A stretch of DNA of 64,000 bases from Nocardioides okcheonensis. Its GTDB lineage: Bacteria > Actinomycetota > Actinomycetes > Propionibacteriales > Nocardioidaceae. The stretch lies in the NCBI RefSeq assembly GCF_020991065.1, contig NZ_CP087710.1, forward strand, positions 3,224,001 to 3,288,000, given 5' to 3'. This document shows positions 51,172-60,463 of the stretch, piece by piece (position 1 is the first letter of the stretch; each line of letters starts with the position of its first letter). The translations under genes were made by a program, and so were the position numbers. The notes under the pieces were generated by a model that searched no databases, was not told where the DNA came from, and saw only the letters and a list, made by a program, of their open reading frames with translations.

Positions 51172-51412
51172 CCCGCTCGTCGAGGAGGTCGCCCCTCCCG
51201 CTGGTCGAGGAGGTCGCTTCGTCCCGCTGGTCGAGGAGGTCGCCTCGTCCCGCTGGTCGAGGAGGTCGCTCTGCGACCGTCACGAGACCCCCCGGCCATG
51301 GTCTCGTGACAGGACTTCGTCCTTCCTCGACCAGCGGGGCGACGGTCCTTCCTCGACCAGCGGGGCGACGGTCCTTCCTCGACCATCGGGGACCTCGACC
51401 AGCGGGCGAGGG
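51172..51412. repeat. Mirror-image array of 26-nt repeats around a perfect hairpin
   Basis: Left: four units of CCCGCTGGTCGAGGAGGTCG type (51172, 51197, 51223, 51249; period about 26). Centre: GTCACGAGACC (51279-51289) and GGTCTCGTGAC (51300-51310). Right: units with CCTCGACCAGCGGG in reverse orientation. It fills the gap between convergent hemB and the transglycosylase gene and ends at the latter's stop codon, so it may be a terminator for both. Confidence 0.75.
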
Positions 51413-52597
51413 TCAGGGGTTCATCAGGTTGTTGATGCAGGCGTTGAGCGCCGCGAGGTCGAGGCCGGAGATCCCGCTGGCCAGGCACTGGGCCTGCGCC
51501 TGGGCGAAGGTCAGCGTCTCGGTGATCGGCGGCACGGTGACCGTCGGGAGCGGCGGCAGCGTCGTCGGGATCGGCAGCGTGGGCGTGGCGGTCGGGGTCG
51601 GCGTCGGCGTCTTGGTCGGCGTCGGGGTGGGCGTCGGAGTCTTGGTCGGGGTGGGCGTCGGGGTGGGCGTGGGGGTCGGCGTGCCCTTGCCGCCGCCCTT
51701 GCCTCCCTTGCCGCCCTTGCCGCCGCCGGACTCGCCGTAGGTGCCCTCCTTGTCGCCGCCCTTGCCCGAGCCGCCGGCCTTCCCGCCGCGCGGACCCTGG
51801 GTCTCGGGGAGCAGCGTGCCGGTGGGCGTGGACCCGGGCACGGCCTCGAAGTCGCCGTCGAGGTAGGCCTGCATGACCTCCAGGACGAGGTCGACGTAGT
51901 CGTTGGAGTGGTTGTAGCGGTAGACCGAGGCTCGCTGGCCCTTCTCCGAGGAGAGGTCGTCGTCGCCGGAGCAGAGGTAGACCGCGGTGGCGAGCGCCGC
52001 GTCGTCGATGTCCTGCGGGTCGCGGGTGCCGTCGCCGTCGCCGTCGACCCCCACCACCGACCAGGTGGAGGGGATGAACTGCATCGGACCGACCGCACGG
52101 TCGTGGCGCGCGTCGCCGTCGTACTGCCCGCCGTCGGTGTCGGCGATGTCCTGGGTGTCGTTCGTCCCGTCGAGCGCGATGCCGTAGATCCCCGGCCGGG
52201 CGACGCCCTGGTCGTCGAGGACGTTGCCGTCGTAGCGGCCGTGGTCGCTCTCCACGCGCCCGATCGCCGCGATCAGCTCCCACGGCAGCCGGCAGCCCCG
52301 GTCGGCCTGGTTGATGACCGTCTCCGCGCGCTGGTACGCCGCGAGCGCGGCCTGCGCGATGCTGCTGGCGCTGCCGGGGGAGAGCGCCGCGGCACGGGTC
52401 ACGGCGTCGCCGACGCTGGCAGGCGCCTCGACGGCCTCGCTCGGCAGGACCGTGCCGTCGGGGAGCGTGCCGGACCCGTCGGCGTCCGCGCTGGCGGTGC
52501 CGGTGCCGACGCCCGAGAGGCTGGCGGTCCACGCGACGGACAGCAGCGCGAGCGGGACGATCGCGGTCGCCCGATGGAGCCGTCCGAATGTCGACAT
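51413..52597 (-). CDS. Secreted lytic transglycosylase with Thr-Pro linker
   Basis: 394 residues. A signal peptide (IVPLALLSVAWTASLSGVGTGTASADA) leads to an SLT_2/MltB-like domain (WELIAAIGRVESDHGRYDGN with the catalytic Glu; AVGPMQFIPSTWSVVG), which cleaves peptidoglycan glycans. A Lys/Gly-rich stretch and about 30 Thr-Pro dipeptides follow, then a short Cys-containing C-terminal segment (FAQAQAQCLASGISGLDLAALNACIN). The ATG at 52597 has a GGGGG ribosome-binding site. The Thr-Pro region likely spans or clings to the cell wall. Confidence 0.87.
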   Translation of the reverse strand: MSTFGRLHRATAIVPLALLSVAWTASLSGVGTGTASADADGSGTLPDGTVLPSEAVEAPASVGDAVTRAAALSPGSASSIAQAALAAYQRAETVINQADRGCRLPWELIAAIGRVESDHGRYDGNVLDDQGVARPGIYGIALDGTNDTQDIADTDGGQYDGDARHDRAVGPMQFIPSTWSVVGVDGDGDGTRDPQDIDDAALATAVYLCSGDDDLSSEKGQRASVYRYNHSNDYVDLVLEVMQAYLDGDFEAVPGSTPTGTLLPETQGPRGGKAGGSGKGGDKEGTYGESGGGKGGKGGKGGGKGTPTPTPTPTPTPTKTPTPTPTPTKTPTPTPTATPTLPIPTTLPPLPTVTVPPITETLTFAQAQAQCLASGISGLDLAALNACINNLMNP

Positions 52598-52776
52598 GTG
52601 GTGGTCCCCCCTGTGTGGTGCCGCTCCCATGATGCCCCCTCCGGGCTCCGATACACCACCAACGGGACGGCGACGTGGAGGTTACGCGCGCGCCTCGTGT
52701 GGCCCAGTCCACACGGGGGCACCGGGGGCGCGGTGCCGAATGGGTGCTCCTTGCCCGGCTGGGCGACAATGAGGCC

Positions 52777-54105
52777 GTGACCACCGCGACGACACGTCCC
52801 ACGACCGCGGCCAGCGCAGCCCTCTTCGAGCGCGCGCGAGCCGTCACCCCGGGAGGCGTCAACTCACCCGTCCGGGCCTTCACCGCGGTCGGCGGCACGC
52901 CCCGCTTCATCACCTCGGCCAGCGGCGCCTGGCTGACCGACGCCGACGGGCACCAGTACGTCGACCTGATCTGCTCGTGGGGCCCGATGCTGCTCGGCCA
53001 CGCGCACCCCGAGGTGCAGGCGGCGGTGGTGTCCGCGGTCGGGCGCGGCACCTCGTACGGCACGCCCACCGAGCCCGAGGTCGAGCTCGCCGAGGAGATC
53101 GTCGCCCGCACGCCGGTCGAGCGGGTCCGCTTCGTCTCCTCCGGCACCGAGGCGACGATGTCCGCGATCCGCCTCGCGCGCGGCGCCACGGGCCGCGACC
53201 TGGTCGTGAAGTTCGCCGGCTGCTACCACGGCCACGTCGACCCGCTGCTCGCCGAGGCCGGGTCGGGCGTCGCGACGCTCGCCGTCCCCGGGACGAGCGG
53301 GGTGCCCGCGAGCTCCGCCGGCGAGACCCTGGTCCTGCCCTACAACGACCGCGACGCCGTCCGCGCCGCGTTCGAGGCGCACGGCCCGCGGATCGCCTGC
53401 CTGATCACCGAGGCCACGCCCGGCAACATGGGCGTGGTCCCGCCGGAGCCCGGCTTCAACGCCTTCCTCGCCGAGACCTGCCGCGCCCACGGTGCGCTGT
53501 TCGTCAGCGACGAGGTGATGACCGGCTTCCGCGCCACCGCGCAGGGCGGCTACGGCCTCGACGGCGCCGCCGAGGGCTGGGTGCCCGACCTGATGACCTT
53601 CGGCAAGGTGATGGGCGGCGGCTTCCCGGCGGCGGCGTTCGGCGGTCGCGCGGACCTGATGGCCCACCTCGCCCCCGAGGGCCGGGTCTACCAGGCCGGC
53701 ACGCTGTCCGGGAACCCGGTGGCGACCACCGCCGGCCTGGCCACGCTGCGCCTCGCGACGCCGGAGGTCTACGACCACCTCGACGCCACCGCGCGCACCA
53801 TCCGCGAGGCCGCCTCCGACGCGCTCACCGCCGCCTCCGTGCCGCACGCCGTGCAGACCGCCGGGACCATGTTCTCGGTGTTCTTCCGCGAGGGCCCGGT
53901 GCGCGACTTCGCCGAGGCGTCCACGCAGGACACGGCCGCCTACGCGGCGTTCTTCCACGCGATGCTCGACCGGGGCGTCTACCTCCCGCCGTCGGCGTAC
54001 GAGGCGTGGTTCGTCTCCGCCGCCCACGACGAGCGGGCCGTCACGACGGTGCTCGACGCCCTCCCGGCCGCTGCCGCGGCCGCCGCCGCGGCAGGAGGTC
54101 GCTGA
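52777..54105 (+). CDS. hemL: Glutamate-1-semialdehyde 2,1-aminomutase HemL
   Basis: 442 residues. PLP enzyme that makes 5-aminolevulinate. [12 protein letters not shown] start, [40 protein letters not shown] and the PLP Lys277 in [18 protein letters not shown] are typical. A GACAAT box 6 nt before the GTG is possible as a leaderless promoter, but no -35 is clear. Starts a new block that runs into the cytochrome c genes. Confidence 0.95.
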   Translation: MTTATTRPTTAASAALFERARAVTPGGVNSPVRAFTAVGGTPRFITSASGAWLTDADGHQYVDLICSWGPMLLGHAHPEVQAAVVSAVGRGTSYGTPTEPEVELAEEIVARTPVERVRFVSSGTEATMSAIRLARGATGRDLVVKFAGCYHGHVDPLLAEAGSGVATLAVPGTSGVPASSAGETLVLPYNDRDAVRAAFEAHGPRIACLITEATPGNMGVVPPEPGFNAFLAETCRAHGALFVSDEVMTGFRATAQGGYGLDGAAEGWVPDLMTFGKVMGGGFPAAAFGGRADLMAHLAPEGRVYQAGTLSGNPVATTAGLATLRLATPEVYDHLDATARTIREAASDALTAASVPHAVQTAGTMFSVFFREGPVRDFAEASTQDTAAYAAFFHAMLDRGVYLPPSAYEAWFVSAAHDERAVTTVLDALPAAAAAAAAAGGR

Positions 54106-54106
54106 C

Positions 54107-54784
54107 GTGGGGACCCAGACGATCGTCCACCTGCTGCGCCACGGCGAGGTGCACAACCCGCGGGGCGTGCTCTACGGCCGGATGGACGGCTTCCACCTCT
54201 CCGACCTCGGCCGGCGGATGGCCCAGCGCATCGCCGACTCGATCGGCGACCGCGACATCGTGCACGTGCGCACCTCGCCCCTCGAGCGGGCGCGCGAGAC
54301 CGGTGCGCCGCTGGCCGCCGTGCTCGGCCTCGAGCCGGTCGTCGACACCCGCGTGATCGAGTCGGGCAGCAAGTTCCAGGGCGTCAACTTCGGGGCGGGC
54401 GCGAAGACGTTCCTCAAGAACCCGGGCCTGCTGCGCCACATGTACAACCCGATGAAGCCGTCGTGGGGGGAGCCCTACGACGAGATCGCGGGCCGGATGC
54501 TGGCGGCCGTCCACGACGCACGCGACGTCGCGGCGGGCCACGAGGCCGTGGTGGTGTCGCACCAGCTGCCGATCTGGACGACCCGCCTGTTCCTGGAGAA
54601 GCGCAGCTACCTGCACCACCCCCGGACCCGCCAGTGCACGCTCTGCTCGCTGACCAGCATCGTCTTCGACGACGAGCGCGTGGTGCAGGTGCGCTACTCC
54701 GAGCCCGCCGGCGACCTGATCCCGGTCGGCGACCGCTCCGCCCCGTTCTCCTCCGGCGGCGCCGCACAGGAGGACCGGTCCTGA
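54107..54784 (+). CDS. Histidine phosphatase (phosphoglycerate mutase-like), Rv0525-type
   Basis: 225 residues. The catalytic motif is LLRHGEVHNPRGVLYGR, with TSPLERARETG and VSHQLPIW (second His). Proteins of this branch are phosphatases of unknown substrate, not glycolytic mutases. GTG start 2 nt after hemL; gene order hemL-Rv0525-like-TlpA matches mycobacteria. Confidence 0.87.
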   Translation: MGTQTIVHLLRHGEVHNPRGVLYGRMDGFHLSDLGRRMAQRIADSIGDRDIVHVRTSPLERARETGAPLAAVLGLEPVVDTRVIESGSKFQGVNFGAGAKTFLKNPGLLRHMYNPMKPSWGEPYDEIAGRMLAAVHDARDVAAGHEAVVVSHQLPIWTTRLFLEKRSYLHHPRTRQCTLCSLTSIVFDDERVVQVRYSEPAGDLIPVGDRSAPFSSGGAAQEDRS

Positions 54785-54789
54785 CGCTC

Positions 54790-55353
54790 GTGCGCCGTCT
54801 CGCGGTCCCCCTGGTCGCGCTCGCCTGCCTCCTCGCGCTGGCGGGCTGCTCGAGCCTGTCCGGCACCGGCGACAAGGGCTACATCACGGGCGAGGGCGTC
54901 CCCACGGAGGTCGCGATCGGCGACCGGGACGCCCCGATCGAGCTCACCGGCACCGACCTCGAGGGCAACGACGTGGACCTCGCCGACTACCGCGGGAAGC
55001 CGGTGGTGGTGAACCTGTGGTGGTCGCAGTGCCCGCCCTGCCGCGTCGAGCAGCCCGACCTCAACGAGGCCGCCGCCGAGCTCGGCGACCGGGTCTCCTT
55101 CGTCGGCATCAACATCCGCGACTCCTCGGTCGAGTCCGCCCGCTCCTACGTCCGCGGCTTCGACGTGCCCTACCCCTCGATCTACTCCGCCGACGGCACC
55201 GCCATCCTGCCCTTCGCCGGCACGCTGACCCCGCGCTCGATCCCGAGCACCGTCGTCCTCGACGCCGACGGCCGGGTCGCGGCGTCGGTGCAGGGGCGGG
55301 TGCCGACGACCACCACGCTGCTCGACCTGGTCGAGGCGGTGCTCGATGAGTGA
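54790..55353 (+). CDS. TlpA/ResA-like thioredoxin lipoprotein for cytochrome c maturation
   Basis: 187 residues. Signal peptide with lipobox LAGC (Cys20), then a thioredoxin fold with CPPC (WWSQCPPCRVEQPDL) and cis-Pro near SIPSTVVLD. Reduces apocytochrome c cysteines outside the membrane, fed by CcdA. GTG at 54790 gives a proper signal peptide. Its stop overlaps ccdA by 8 nt. Confidence 0.9.
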   Translation: MRRLAVPLVALACLLALAGCSSLSGTGDKGYITGEGVPTEVAIGDRDAPIELTGTDLEGNDVDLADYRGKPVVVNLWWSQCPPCRVEQPDLNEAAAELGDRVSFVGINIRDSSVESARSYVRGFDVPYPSIYSADGTAILPFAGTLTPRSIPSTVVLDADGRVAASVQGRVPTTTTLLDLVEAVLDE

Positions 55354-56089
55354 CTGGTTCCAGCAGACGGCGCTGTCGGGGTCGCTGGTCCTCGCCCTCC
55401 CGGTCGCGCTGGTGGCCGGCCTGATCTCGTTCTTCAGCCCCTGCGTGATCCCGCTGCTGCCGGGCTACCTGTCCTACGCCACCGGGCTCTCGGCGGCCGA
55501 GCTCGACAGCGCCCGGCGCAGCCGGCTGGTCACGGGGGCGGTCCTGTTCGTGCTGGGCTTCGCCGTGGTCTTCGTGATCATCGGCAGCCTCACCGGCGCG
55601 GCGGGCGCGCTGTTCACGCACCGCGACGAGCTCAACGTCGTCCTCGGCGTCATCACCATCGTGCTCGGCCTGGCCTTCCTCGGGGTCTTCGGGGTGCTGC
55701 AGCGCGACTGGCGCATCCACAAGGTGCCGGCCGTCGGGCTGGCCGCGGCGCCGCTGCTCGGCTTCCTCTTCGGCGTCGGCTGGACCCCCTGCGTCGGCCC
55801 GACGCTCGGCGTGATCAACGCGCTCTCGGTCAACGAGGCGACCGCCGGCCGCGGGGCGCTCCTCGCGGCGGTCTTCGCCCTCGGCCTCGGCCTGCCCTTC
55901 ATCGCCGCCGCGGTCGCCTACCGGCGCTCGATGCGCGCCTTCGCGGTGCTGCGCCGCCACCAGATGCTGCTGATGCGCCTCGGCGGCGCGATGATGATCC
56001 TCATCGGGCTGCTGCTCGTCACCGGCTGGTGGCAGCGGCTCGCCGACTCGCTCCAGGGCTACGTCGTCGGATTCACGGTGCCGGTGTGA
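55346..56089 (+). CDS. ccdA: Cytochrome c biogenesis protein CcdA
   Basis: 247 residues with six membrane helices. The two conserved Cys are in SFFSPCVIPLLPGYLSY and GWTPCVGPTLG; they carry electrons from cytoplasmic thioredoxin to the TlpA-like protein. ATG start within the previous gene; GTG of resB overlaps its end. Confidence 0.94.
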   Translation: MSDWFQQTALSGSLVLALPVALVAGLISFFSPCVIPLLPGYLSYATGLSAAELDSARRSRLVTGAVLFVLGFAVVFVIIGSLTGAAGALFTHRDELNVVLGVITIVLGLAFLGVFGVLQRDWRIHKVPAVGLAAAPLLGFLFGVGWTPCVGPTLGVINALSVNEATAGRGALLAAVFALGLGLPFIAAAVAYRRSMRAFAVLRRHQMLLMRLGGAMMILIGLLLVTGWWQRLADSLQGYVVGFTVPV

Positions 56090-57711
56090 CCGACCTCCAG
56101 CAGCGGTCGTCCGACGACCGCCAGGCGACCCCGATGCCCACGGAGATGACGGCGCGCGAGCTGGTGCGCTGGTCGTGGCGCCAGCTCACCTCGATGCGCA
56201 CCGCGCTGGTGCTGCTGCTCCTGCTCGCGCTGGCCGCGATCCCCGGGTCGGTGATCCCGCAGGAGAACATCGACTCGCTGAAGGTCTCGCAGTGGCGCGA
56301 GGACCACCCGCGGCTGGCGCCCATCTGGGACCGGCTGGACCTCTTCTCGGTCTACGGCTCGGTGTGGTTCTCCGCGATCTACATCCTGCTGATGATCTCG
56401 CTGGTCGGGTGCATCATCCCGCGCCTGTTCGTCTACGCGCGTGCGCTGCGGGCGCGCCCGCCGAAGGCCCCGCGCCACCTCATGCGCCTGCCGGAGTCGG
56501 CGTCGTACGAGACCGACGAGGCCCCCGACGTCGTCCTGGCCCGTGCCGCGAAGGTGATCCGCCGGCGGCGCTACCGGGTCGACCTGCTCGAGGGCTCGGA
56601 CTCGGTCGCGGCCGAGCGCGGCCACCTGCGCGAGGCCGGCAACCTGGTCTTCCACCTCGCCGTCATCGTGGTGCTGGTGGGCGTCGCCGTCGGCAGCCTG
56701 TTCGGCTACAAGGGCGGCGTCATCCTGCTGGTCGGCAAGGACTACGGCTTCTCCAACACCCTCACCCAGTACGACGACTTCGCGCCCGGCAGCCTGTTCG
56801 ACCCGTCGGTGATGGAGCCCTTCTCCTTCAAGATCACCGACTTCGACGTCGACTGGATCACCGATCCCGAGAGCCGCCGGGTCGGCATGGCCCGCAAGTT
56901 CGTCTCCCACCTCGACTACCGGACCGACGCGGACGCGGAGAGCCAGGAGTACGACCTCCGGGTCAACCACCCGCTGTCCATCGGCGGCACCGACGTCTTC
57001 CTCATCGGCCACGGCTACGCGCCCGTCCTCACCGTCCGCGACGGTGACGGCAACATCGCCCAGTCCGGGCCGTCGGTGTTCCTGCCGACCAACCCGCAGA
57101 CCTTCGAGTCCTTCGGCGTGGTCAAGGCGCCCGACGCGAAGCCGACCCAGATCGGCCTCGAGGGCTCCTTCTACCCGACCTTCGGCGGCGCCCGCGGTCC
57201 CGACGGCGAGCTCATCCCGCCGGTCTCGGTGTTCGGCGACTCCCTCGACCCGCTGGTGTCGCTGTTCGTCTACACCGGCGACGTCGGGCTCGACGACGGC
57301 ACCGGCTCGTCGGTCTACGTGCTCGACAAGGCGAAGACCACGCAGGTCATGAAGGACGACGGCCAGCCGCTCCGTCTCGACCTGCGACCCGGTGACACCA
57401 TCGAGCTCCCGGACGGCCTCGGCTCCGTCACCTTCGACGGTCTCCAGCGGTGGAACAAGATCCAGGTCAGCCGGACCCCCGGCAAGATGGTCGCGCTGAC
57501 CGGCGTCGTCCTGGCGCTGCTCGGCCTGCTCGGGTCGCTGTTCGTGCGGCCTCGACGGCTGTGGGTGCGTGCCCGCCGTCAGGAGGACGGGAGCACACTG
57601 GTGGAGGTCGCCCGGCTCGACCGGTCCTCCGCGGGTGACCCGGAGAACGGTCGCGACGAGCTCGCCGCGATCATCGCAGCACTCAGACAGGACCGAGAGG
57701 TGGCATCGTGA
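56086..57711 (+). CDS. resB: Cytochrome c biogenesis protein ResB (CcsB-type System II)
   Basis: 541 residues. Three N-terminal helices (SMRTALVLLLLLALAAIPGS, SAIYILLMISLVGC, NLVFHLAVIVVLVGVAVGS), a large extracytoplasmic domain and a final helix near residue 478. The conserved His of the third helix (FHLAVI) is a heme ligand in this family. Works with CcsB to move heme across the membrane and attach it to apocytochrome c. GTG start overlaps ccdA. Confidence 0.93.
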   Translation: MTDLQQRSSDDRQATPMPTEMTARELVRWSWRQLTSMRTALVLLLLLALAAIPGSVIPQENIDSLKVSQWREDHPRLAPIWDRLDLFSVYGSVWFSAIYILLMISLVGCIIPRLFVYARALRARPPKAPRHLMRLPESASYETDEAPDVVLARAAKVIRRRRYRVDLLEGSDSVAAERGHLREAGNLVFHLAVIVVLVGVAVGSLFGYKGGVILLVGKDYGFSNTLTQYDDFAPGSLFDPSVMEPFSFKITDFDVDWITDPESRRVGMARKFVSHLDYRTDADAESQEYDLRVNHPLSIGGTDVFLIGHGYAPVLTVRDGDGNIAQSGPSVFLPTNPQTFESFGVVKAPDAKPTQIGLEGSFYPTFGGARGPDGELIPPVSVFGDSLDPLVSLFVYTGDVGLDDGTGSSVYVLDKAKTTQVMKDDGQPLRLDLRPGDTIELPDGLGSVTFDGLQRWNKIQVSRTPGKMVALTGVVLALLGLLGSLFVRPRRLWVRARRQEDGSTLVEVARLDRSSAGDPENGRDELAAIIAALRQDREVAS

Positions 57712-58730
57712 CCGACCTGCAGTGGGAGACGCTCAGCAACCAGGGCGTGGCCGCGGCCGGAGTCGTCTACTTCCTGGCGCTCCTCGCCTACGCCGTCCAG
57801 TGGGCGACGCTGCGCGACGTGCCCGTGCGCGAGGCGCAGCGGGTGGGTGCCGGCGTCGGCGCCGCCGGCCCCGAGCCGCACGACACCGTGGTCGCCGACC
57901 AGGACGTGGTGCGCAGCGCCGAGCGCTCCGACATGTTCGAGCGGCTCGGCCTCCTGCTCACCGGCGTCGCCGCGCTCGCCCACCTCGTCGCCCTCGTCGG
58001 GCGCGGCATGGCCGCCGACCCCAACCGGGTGCCGTGGGGCAACATGTACGAGTTCACCCTCAGCGGCACGTTCGTCGTGGTCGCGCTGTTCCTGGCCACC
58101 ACCCGCCGCTGGCGGCTGTCGTGGCTCGGCCCGGTCGTCGTGGGCTTCGTGCTGTGCGTGCTGCTGGCCGACGTGCTGTGGCTCTACGAGCCCGTCGCCC
58201 CGCTCACCGAGGCGCTGGAGTCCTACTGGCTGGTGATCCACGTGGTCGCCGCCGTGATCGCGACCGGCGCCTTCACCCTCGGCGCGATCACCTCGGCGCT
58301 CTACCTCCTCAAGGCCCGCTCGACCAAGGAGACCGGCTACCTCGCGCGCCTCCCCGAGCTGCCCGCCCTGGACCGCATCTCCTACCGGATGCACGCCTTC
58401 GGCTTCCCGGTGTGGACCTTCGGCGTGCTGATCTCCGGTCCGATCTGGGCCCACCAGGCCTGGTCGTCGTACTGGAGCTGGGACCCGAAGGAGGTCTGGG
58501 CGTTCATCACGTGGGTGGTCTACGCGGCCTACCTGCACGCCCGCGCGACGGCCGGGTGGCGCGGCCGCAACGCCGCCCTGCTGGCCCTGGTCGGTGCCGC
58601 GACGCTGTGGTTCAACTTCATCGGCATCAACTTCTTCAGCACCAGCAGCCAGCACTCGTACGCCAACGGCGCCGAGGTCGAGCGGTCAGTCGTCCTCCGG
58701 GTCGCGACGGCGCCGGTCGAGACCCCGTAG
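57708..58730 (+). CDS. ccsB: Cytochrome c biogenesis protein CcsB (CcsA-type heme handler)
   Basis: 340 residues with eight membrane helices. The WWD-type heme-binding segment is SYWSWDPKEVWAFITWVVYAAYLHAR in its core SYWSWDPKEVW, and PWGNMYEFTLSG with His in WLVIHVVAAV and QHSY are typical. Completes System II with ResB. The last 45 nt overlap a minus-strand gene. Confidence 0.94.
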   Translation: MTDLQWETLSNQGVAAAGVVYFLALLAYAVQWATLRDVPVREAQRVGAGVGAAGPEPHDTVVADQDVVRSAERSDMFERLGLLLTGVAALAHLVALVGRGMAADPNRVPWGNMYEFTLSGTFVVVALFLATTRRWRLSWLGPVVVGFVLCVLLADVLWLYEPVAPLTEALESYWLVIHVVAAVIATGAFTLGAITSALYLLKARSTKETGYLARLPELPALDRISYRMHAFGFPVWTFGVLISGPIWAHQAWSSYWSWDPKEVWAFITWVVYAAYLHARATAGWRGRNAALLALVGAATLWFNFIGINFFSTSSQHSYANGAEVERSVVLRVATAPVETP

Positions 58731-58874
58731 GAAGTCCGGGTCGTCGTCCGGGCCGACGACCCGCGGCGGGCGGGCCTGCGACCCGCCGCCGCCGTCGATG
58801 CGGCGGAGCGCCAGCCGCACCAGGACCCACACCACCATCGCGATGAGCACCACCACGAGCAGGACCTTCAGCAT
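58686..58874 (-). CDS. Small single-pass membrane protein, convergent overlap with ccsB
   Basis: 62 residues. One hydrophobic helix (MLKVLLVVVLIAMVVWVLVR) followed by a charged tail rich in Arg and Asp (GPDDDPDFLRGLDRRRR). TACATT on the minus strand ends 6 nt before the ATG, and GGAGGA between them touches the ATG. 45 nt of its 3' end overlap ccsB antisense. Function unknown; such small proteins often associate with larger membrane complexes. Confidence 0.6.
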   Translation of the reverse strand: MLKVLLVVVLIAMVVWVLVRLALRRIDGGGGSQARPPRVVGPDDDPDFLRGLDRRRRDPEDD

Positions 58875-58880
58875 TCCTCC

Positions 58881-58904
58881 AATGTAGCCAGCCCGGCCTA
58901 GGCT
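58881..58904. promoter_or_regulatory. Divergent leaderless promoters
   Basis: TACATT on the minus strand (58881-58886) ends 6 nt before the ATG at 58874; TAGGCT on the plus strand (58899-58904) ends 6 nt before the GTG at 58911. The two boxes are 12 nt apart. Confidence 0.5.
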
Positions 58905-58910
58905 GGGGGC

Positions 58911-59174
58911 GTGAAGGAGTTCGTCGTCTACACCGCCTTGCGGATCGTGCTGTTCCTCGCCTCGTTCGGCGTGGTGCTCGGCGTGATGGCGCTGGTCTTC
59001 GACGGCCAGGTCCAGCTGTTCTGGGCCGTCGTGCTGGCGTTCCTGATCTCCGGCATCGCGTCCTTCTTCGTCCTCGACCGCCAGCGCGAGGCGTTCGCCC
59101 GCCGCGTCGAGGCGCGCGCCGCGAAGGCGTCCGCCGCCTTCGAGGAGCGCAAGGCCCGCGAGGACCAGGACTGA
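58911..59174 (+). CDS. Small membrane protein (DUF4229-like)
   Basis: 87 residues. Two hydrophobic helices (VVYTALRIVLFLASFGVVLGV, FWAVVLAFLISGIASFFVL) joined by a short loop, then a charged helical tail (REAFARRVEARAAKASAAFEERKARE). Matches the DUF4229 family found next to cytochrome c and menA genes in actinobacteria. Function unknown. Confidence 0.75.
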   Translation: MKEFVVYTALRIVLFLASFGVVLGVMALVFDGQVQLFWAVVLAFLISGIASFFVLDRQREAFARRVEARAAKASAAFEERKAREDQD

Positions 59175-59199
59175 CCCTCCGGCGCGCTCCCCGGGCGCC

Positions 59200-60456
59200 T
59201 CAGAACCCGGTGAGGCAGTACGGCGGGTCCGCGAGGTCGGCCATGGCCGCCCAGCGGGCGACCGCGTCGTCGGAGCCCGCGACCCGGCCCGCCCGTCGCA
59301 TCGCACCGACCTCGACGCCGCTGAGGTAGAGCGCGCCGAGCGTCTCGGCGTCGAGCACGACGTCGGGGTCGGCTTCCGTGCGGGTGACCGTCGCGACGCC
59401 GCCGCGAGCGGTGACCTCGAACCGTCCCGCCGCCCATCCCTGGGCGTCCTCGACCTCCAGCACGACCGCGCCGTCGCTCGCCCAGGGGCGCGCCGCGAGG
59501 GCACGGGGCACGTCGAGGAGGCGCAGCCACAGGAAGTGGCGCTGTCCGGTCACCGCGAGCCGGCCGAGGTCGTCCAGTGCCCACCGCAGCGGGTCGTCGG
59601 GGTGGGCCAGGTTGAAGGTGACCTTCTTGACCCGGTCCGTCCGGGCCAGGAAGTCCCAGAGCCCGAGCTGGGCCTGCGGCGTGAGCGCGATCATCTCCTG
59701 CACGACGAGGGAGTAGTCCTCCCCGTGCTTGAACACCGCGAACCCGTCGACCGTCCGGTCGGCCGCGAGGTGGACGGCGGTGCGGATCTTGCGGTTCGGT
59801 CCGCCGGCGTCGTAGTCGAAGGCGCCGCTGTGGATGTCGCCGTACTGCACCGGCCACTCCACCGAGCCGCGCTGGCGGGCGTGGAAGGCGTCGAAGACGG
59901 TCCGGACGTGCGGCCACGCGTCGGCGGGTTCGAGCACCTCGACGCGCCCCGGGTCGTCGAAGGAGCGCAGCGAGAAGCCGGGCGTCGTGTCGAGCTCGAC
60001 GACCGTGTTGAACGTGGCGGGGCCGAAGCCCCAGCGCCCGTAGATCGTGGCCTCCGACGCGGTCAGCGCCGCCACCGGCACGTCGTGGGCCACGGCGTCG
60101 GCGAGGTCGTCCTCGATCATCCGGCGCAGCAGCCCGCGGCGGCGGTGGCTGGCGCTGGTCGTGACGTCGGTGATCATCCGCAGCGGCACCAGCCCGCGGC
60201 CGGCGTTGAGGGTCTTGTCGAAGCTGGCATAGGTCGCGACGGGCATCGGGCCGGCGGCGAACTCACCCTCGGGGAGCCAGGCGCCGCGCACCGTGACCGC
60301 GTCGGCGCGGTAGTGGGTCACCCACTTCTCGATGAGCTCGTCCCCGGGGCTCTCCTCGCGGAATCCGCGCAGCACCGCGGTAATCCAGCCGCGACGGCGG
60401 GCCTTCGCCTGCTCGGAGTCGTCGGAGAAGTCGAGGGTCGCGTGCTGGTAGTCCAC
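59200..60456 (-). CDS. Eis-like GNAT N-acetyltransferase
   Basis: 418 residues with the Eis architecture: an N-terminal GNAT domain (acetyl-CoA loop SHRRRGLLRRMI; Tyr in ATIYGRWGFGPA), a second GNAT-like domain, and a C-terminal SCP2-like domain ending in PPYCLTGF, whose final Phe carboxylate is the catalytic base in Eis. Eis acetylates amines such as aminoglycosides; the natural substrate here is unknown. GTG at 60456 has TAGGTT 7 nt upstream. Confidence 0.88.
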   Translation of the reverse strand: MDYQHATLDFSDDSEQAKARRRGWITAVLRGFREESPGDELIEKWVTHYRADAVTVRGAWLPEGEFAAGPMPVATYASFDKTLNAGRGLVPLRMITDVTTSASHRRRGLLRRMIEDDLADAVAHDVPVAALTASEATIYGRWGFGPATFNTVVELDTTPGFSLRSFDDPGRVEVLEPADAWPHVRTVFDAFHARQRGSVEWPVQYGDIHSGAFDYDAGGPNRKIRTAVHLAADRTVDGFAVFKHGEDYSLVVQEMIALTPQAQLGLWDFLARTDRVKKVTFNLAHPDDPLRWALDDLGRLAVTGQRHFLWLRLLDVPRALAARPWASDGAVVLEVEDAQGWAAGRFEVTARGGVATVTRTEADPDVVLDAETLGALYLSGVEVGAMRRAGRVAGSDDAVARWAAMADLADPPYCLTGF

Positions 60457-60463
60457 GGGCGCC

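Noticed and set aside
51172..51412. Possible CRISPR array
   Set aside because: The 26-nt units are contiguous with no spacers, occur in mirror image and no cas gene is near.
51530..51680. Tandem repeat in the minus-strand gene
   Set aside because: It is the Thr-Pro linker of the transglycosylase, an ordinary low-complexity coding repeat.
47573..53189. Two frames of more than 1000 codons on the minus strand across the heme genes
   Set aside because: They cross several well-supported genes and repeats; no domain match by eye.
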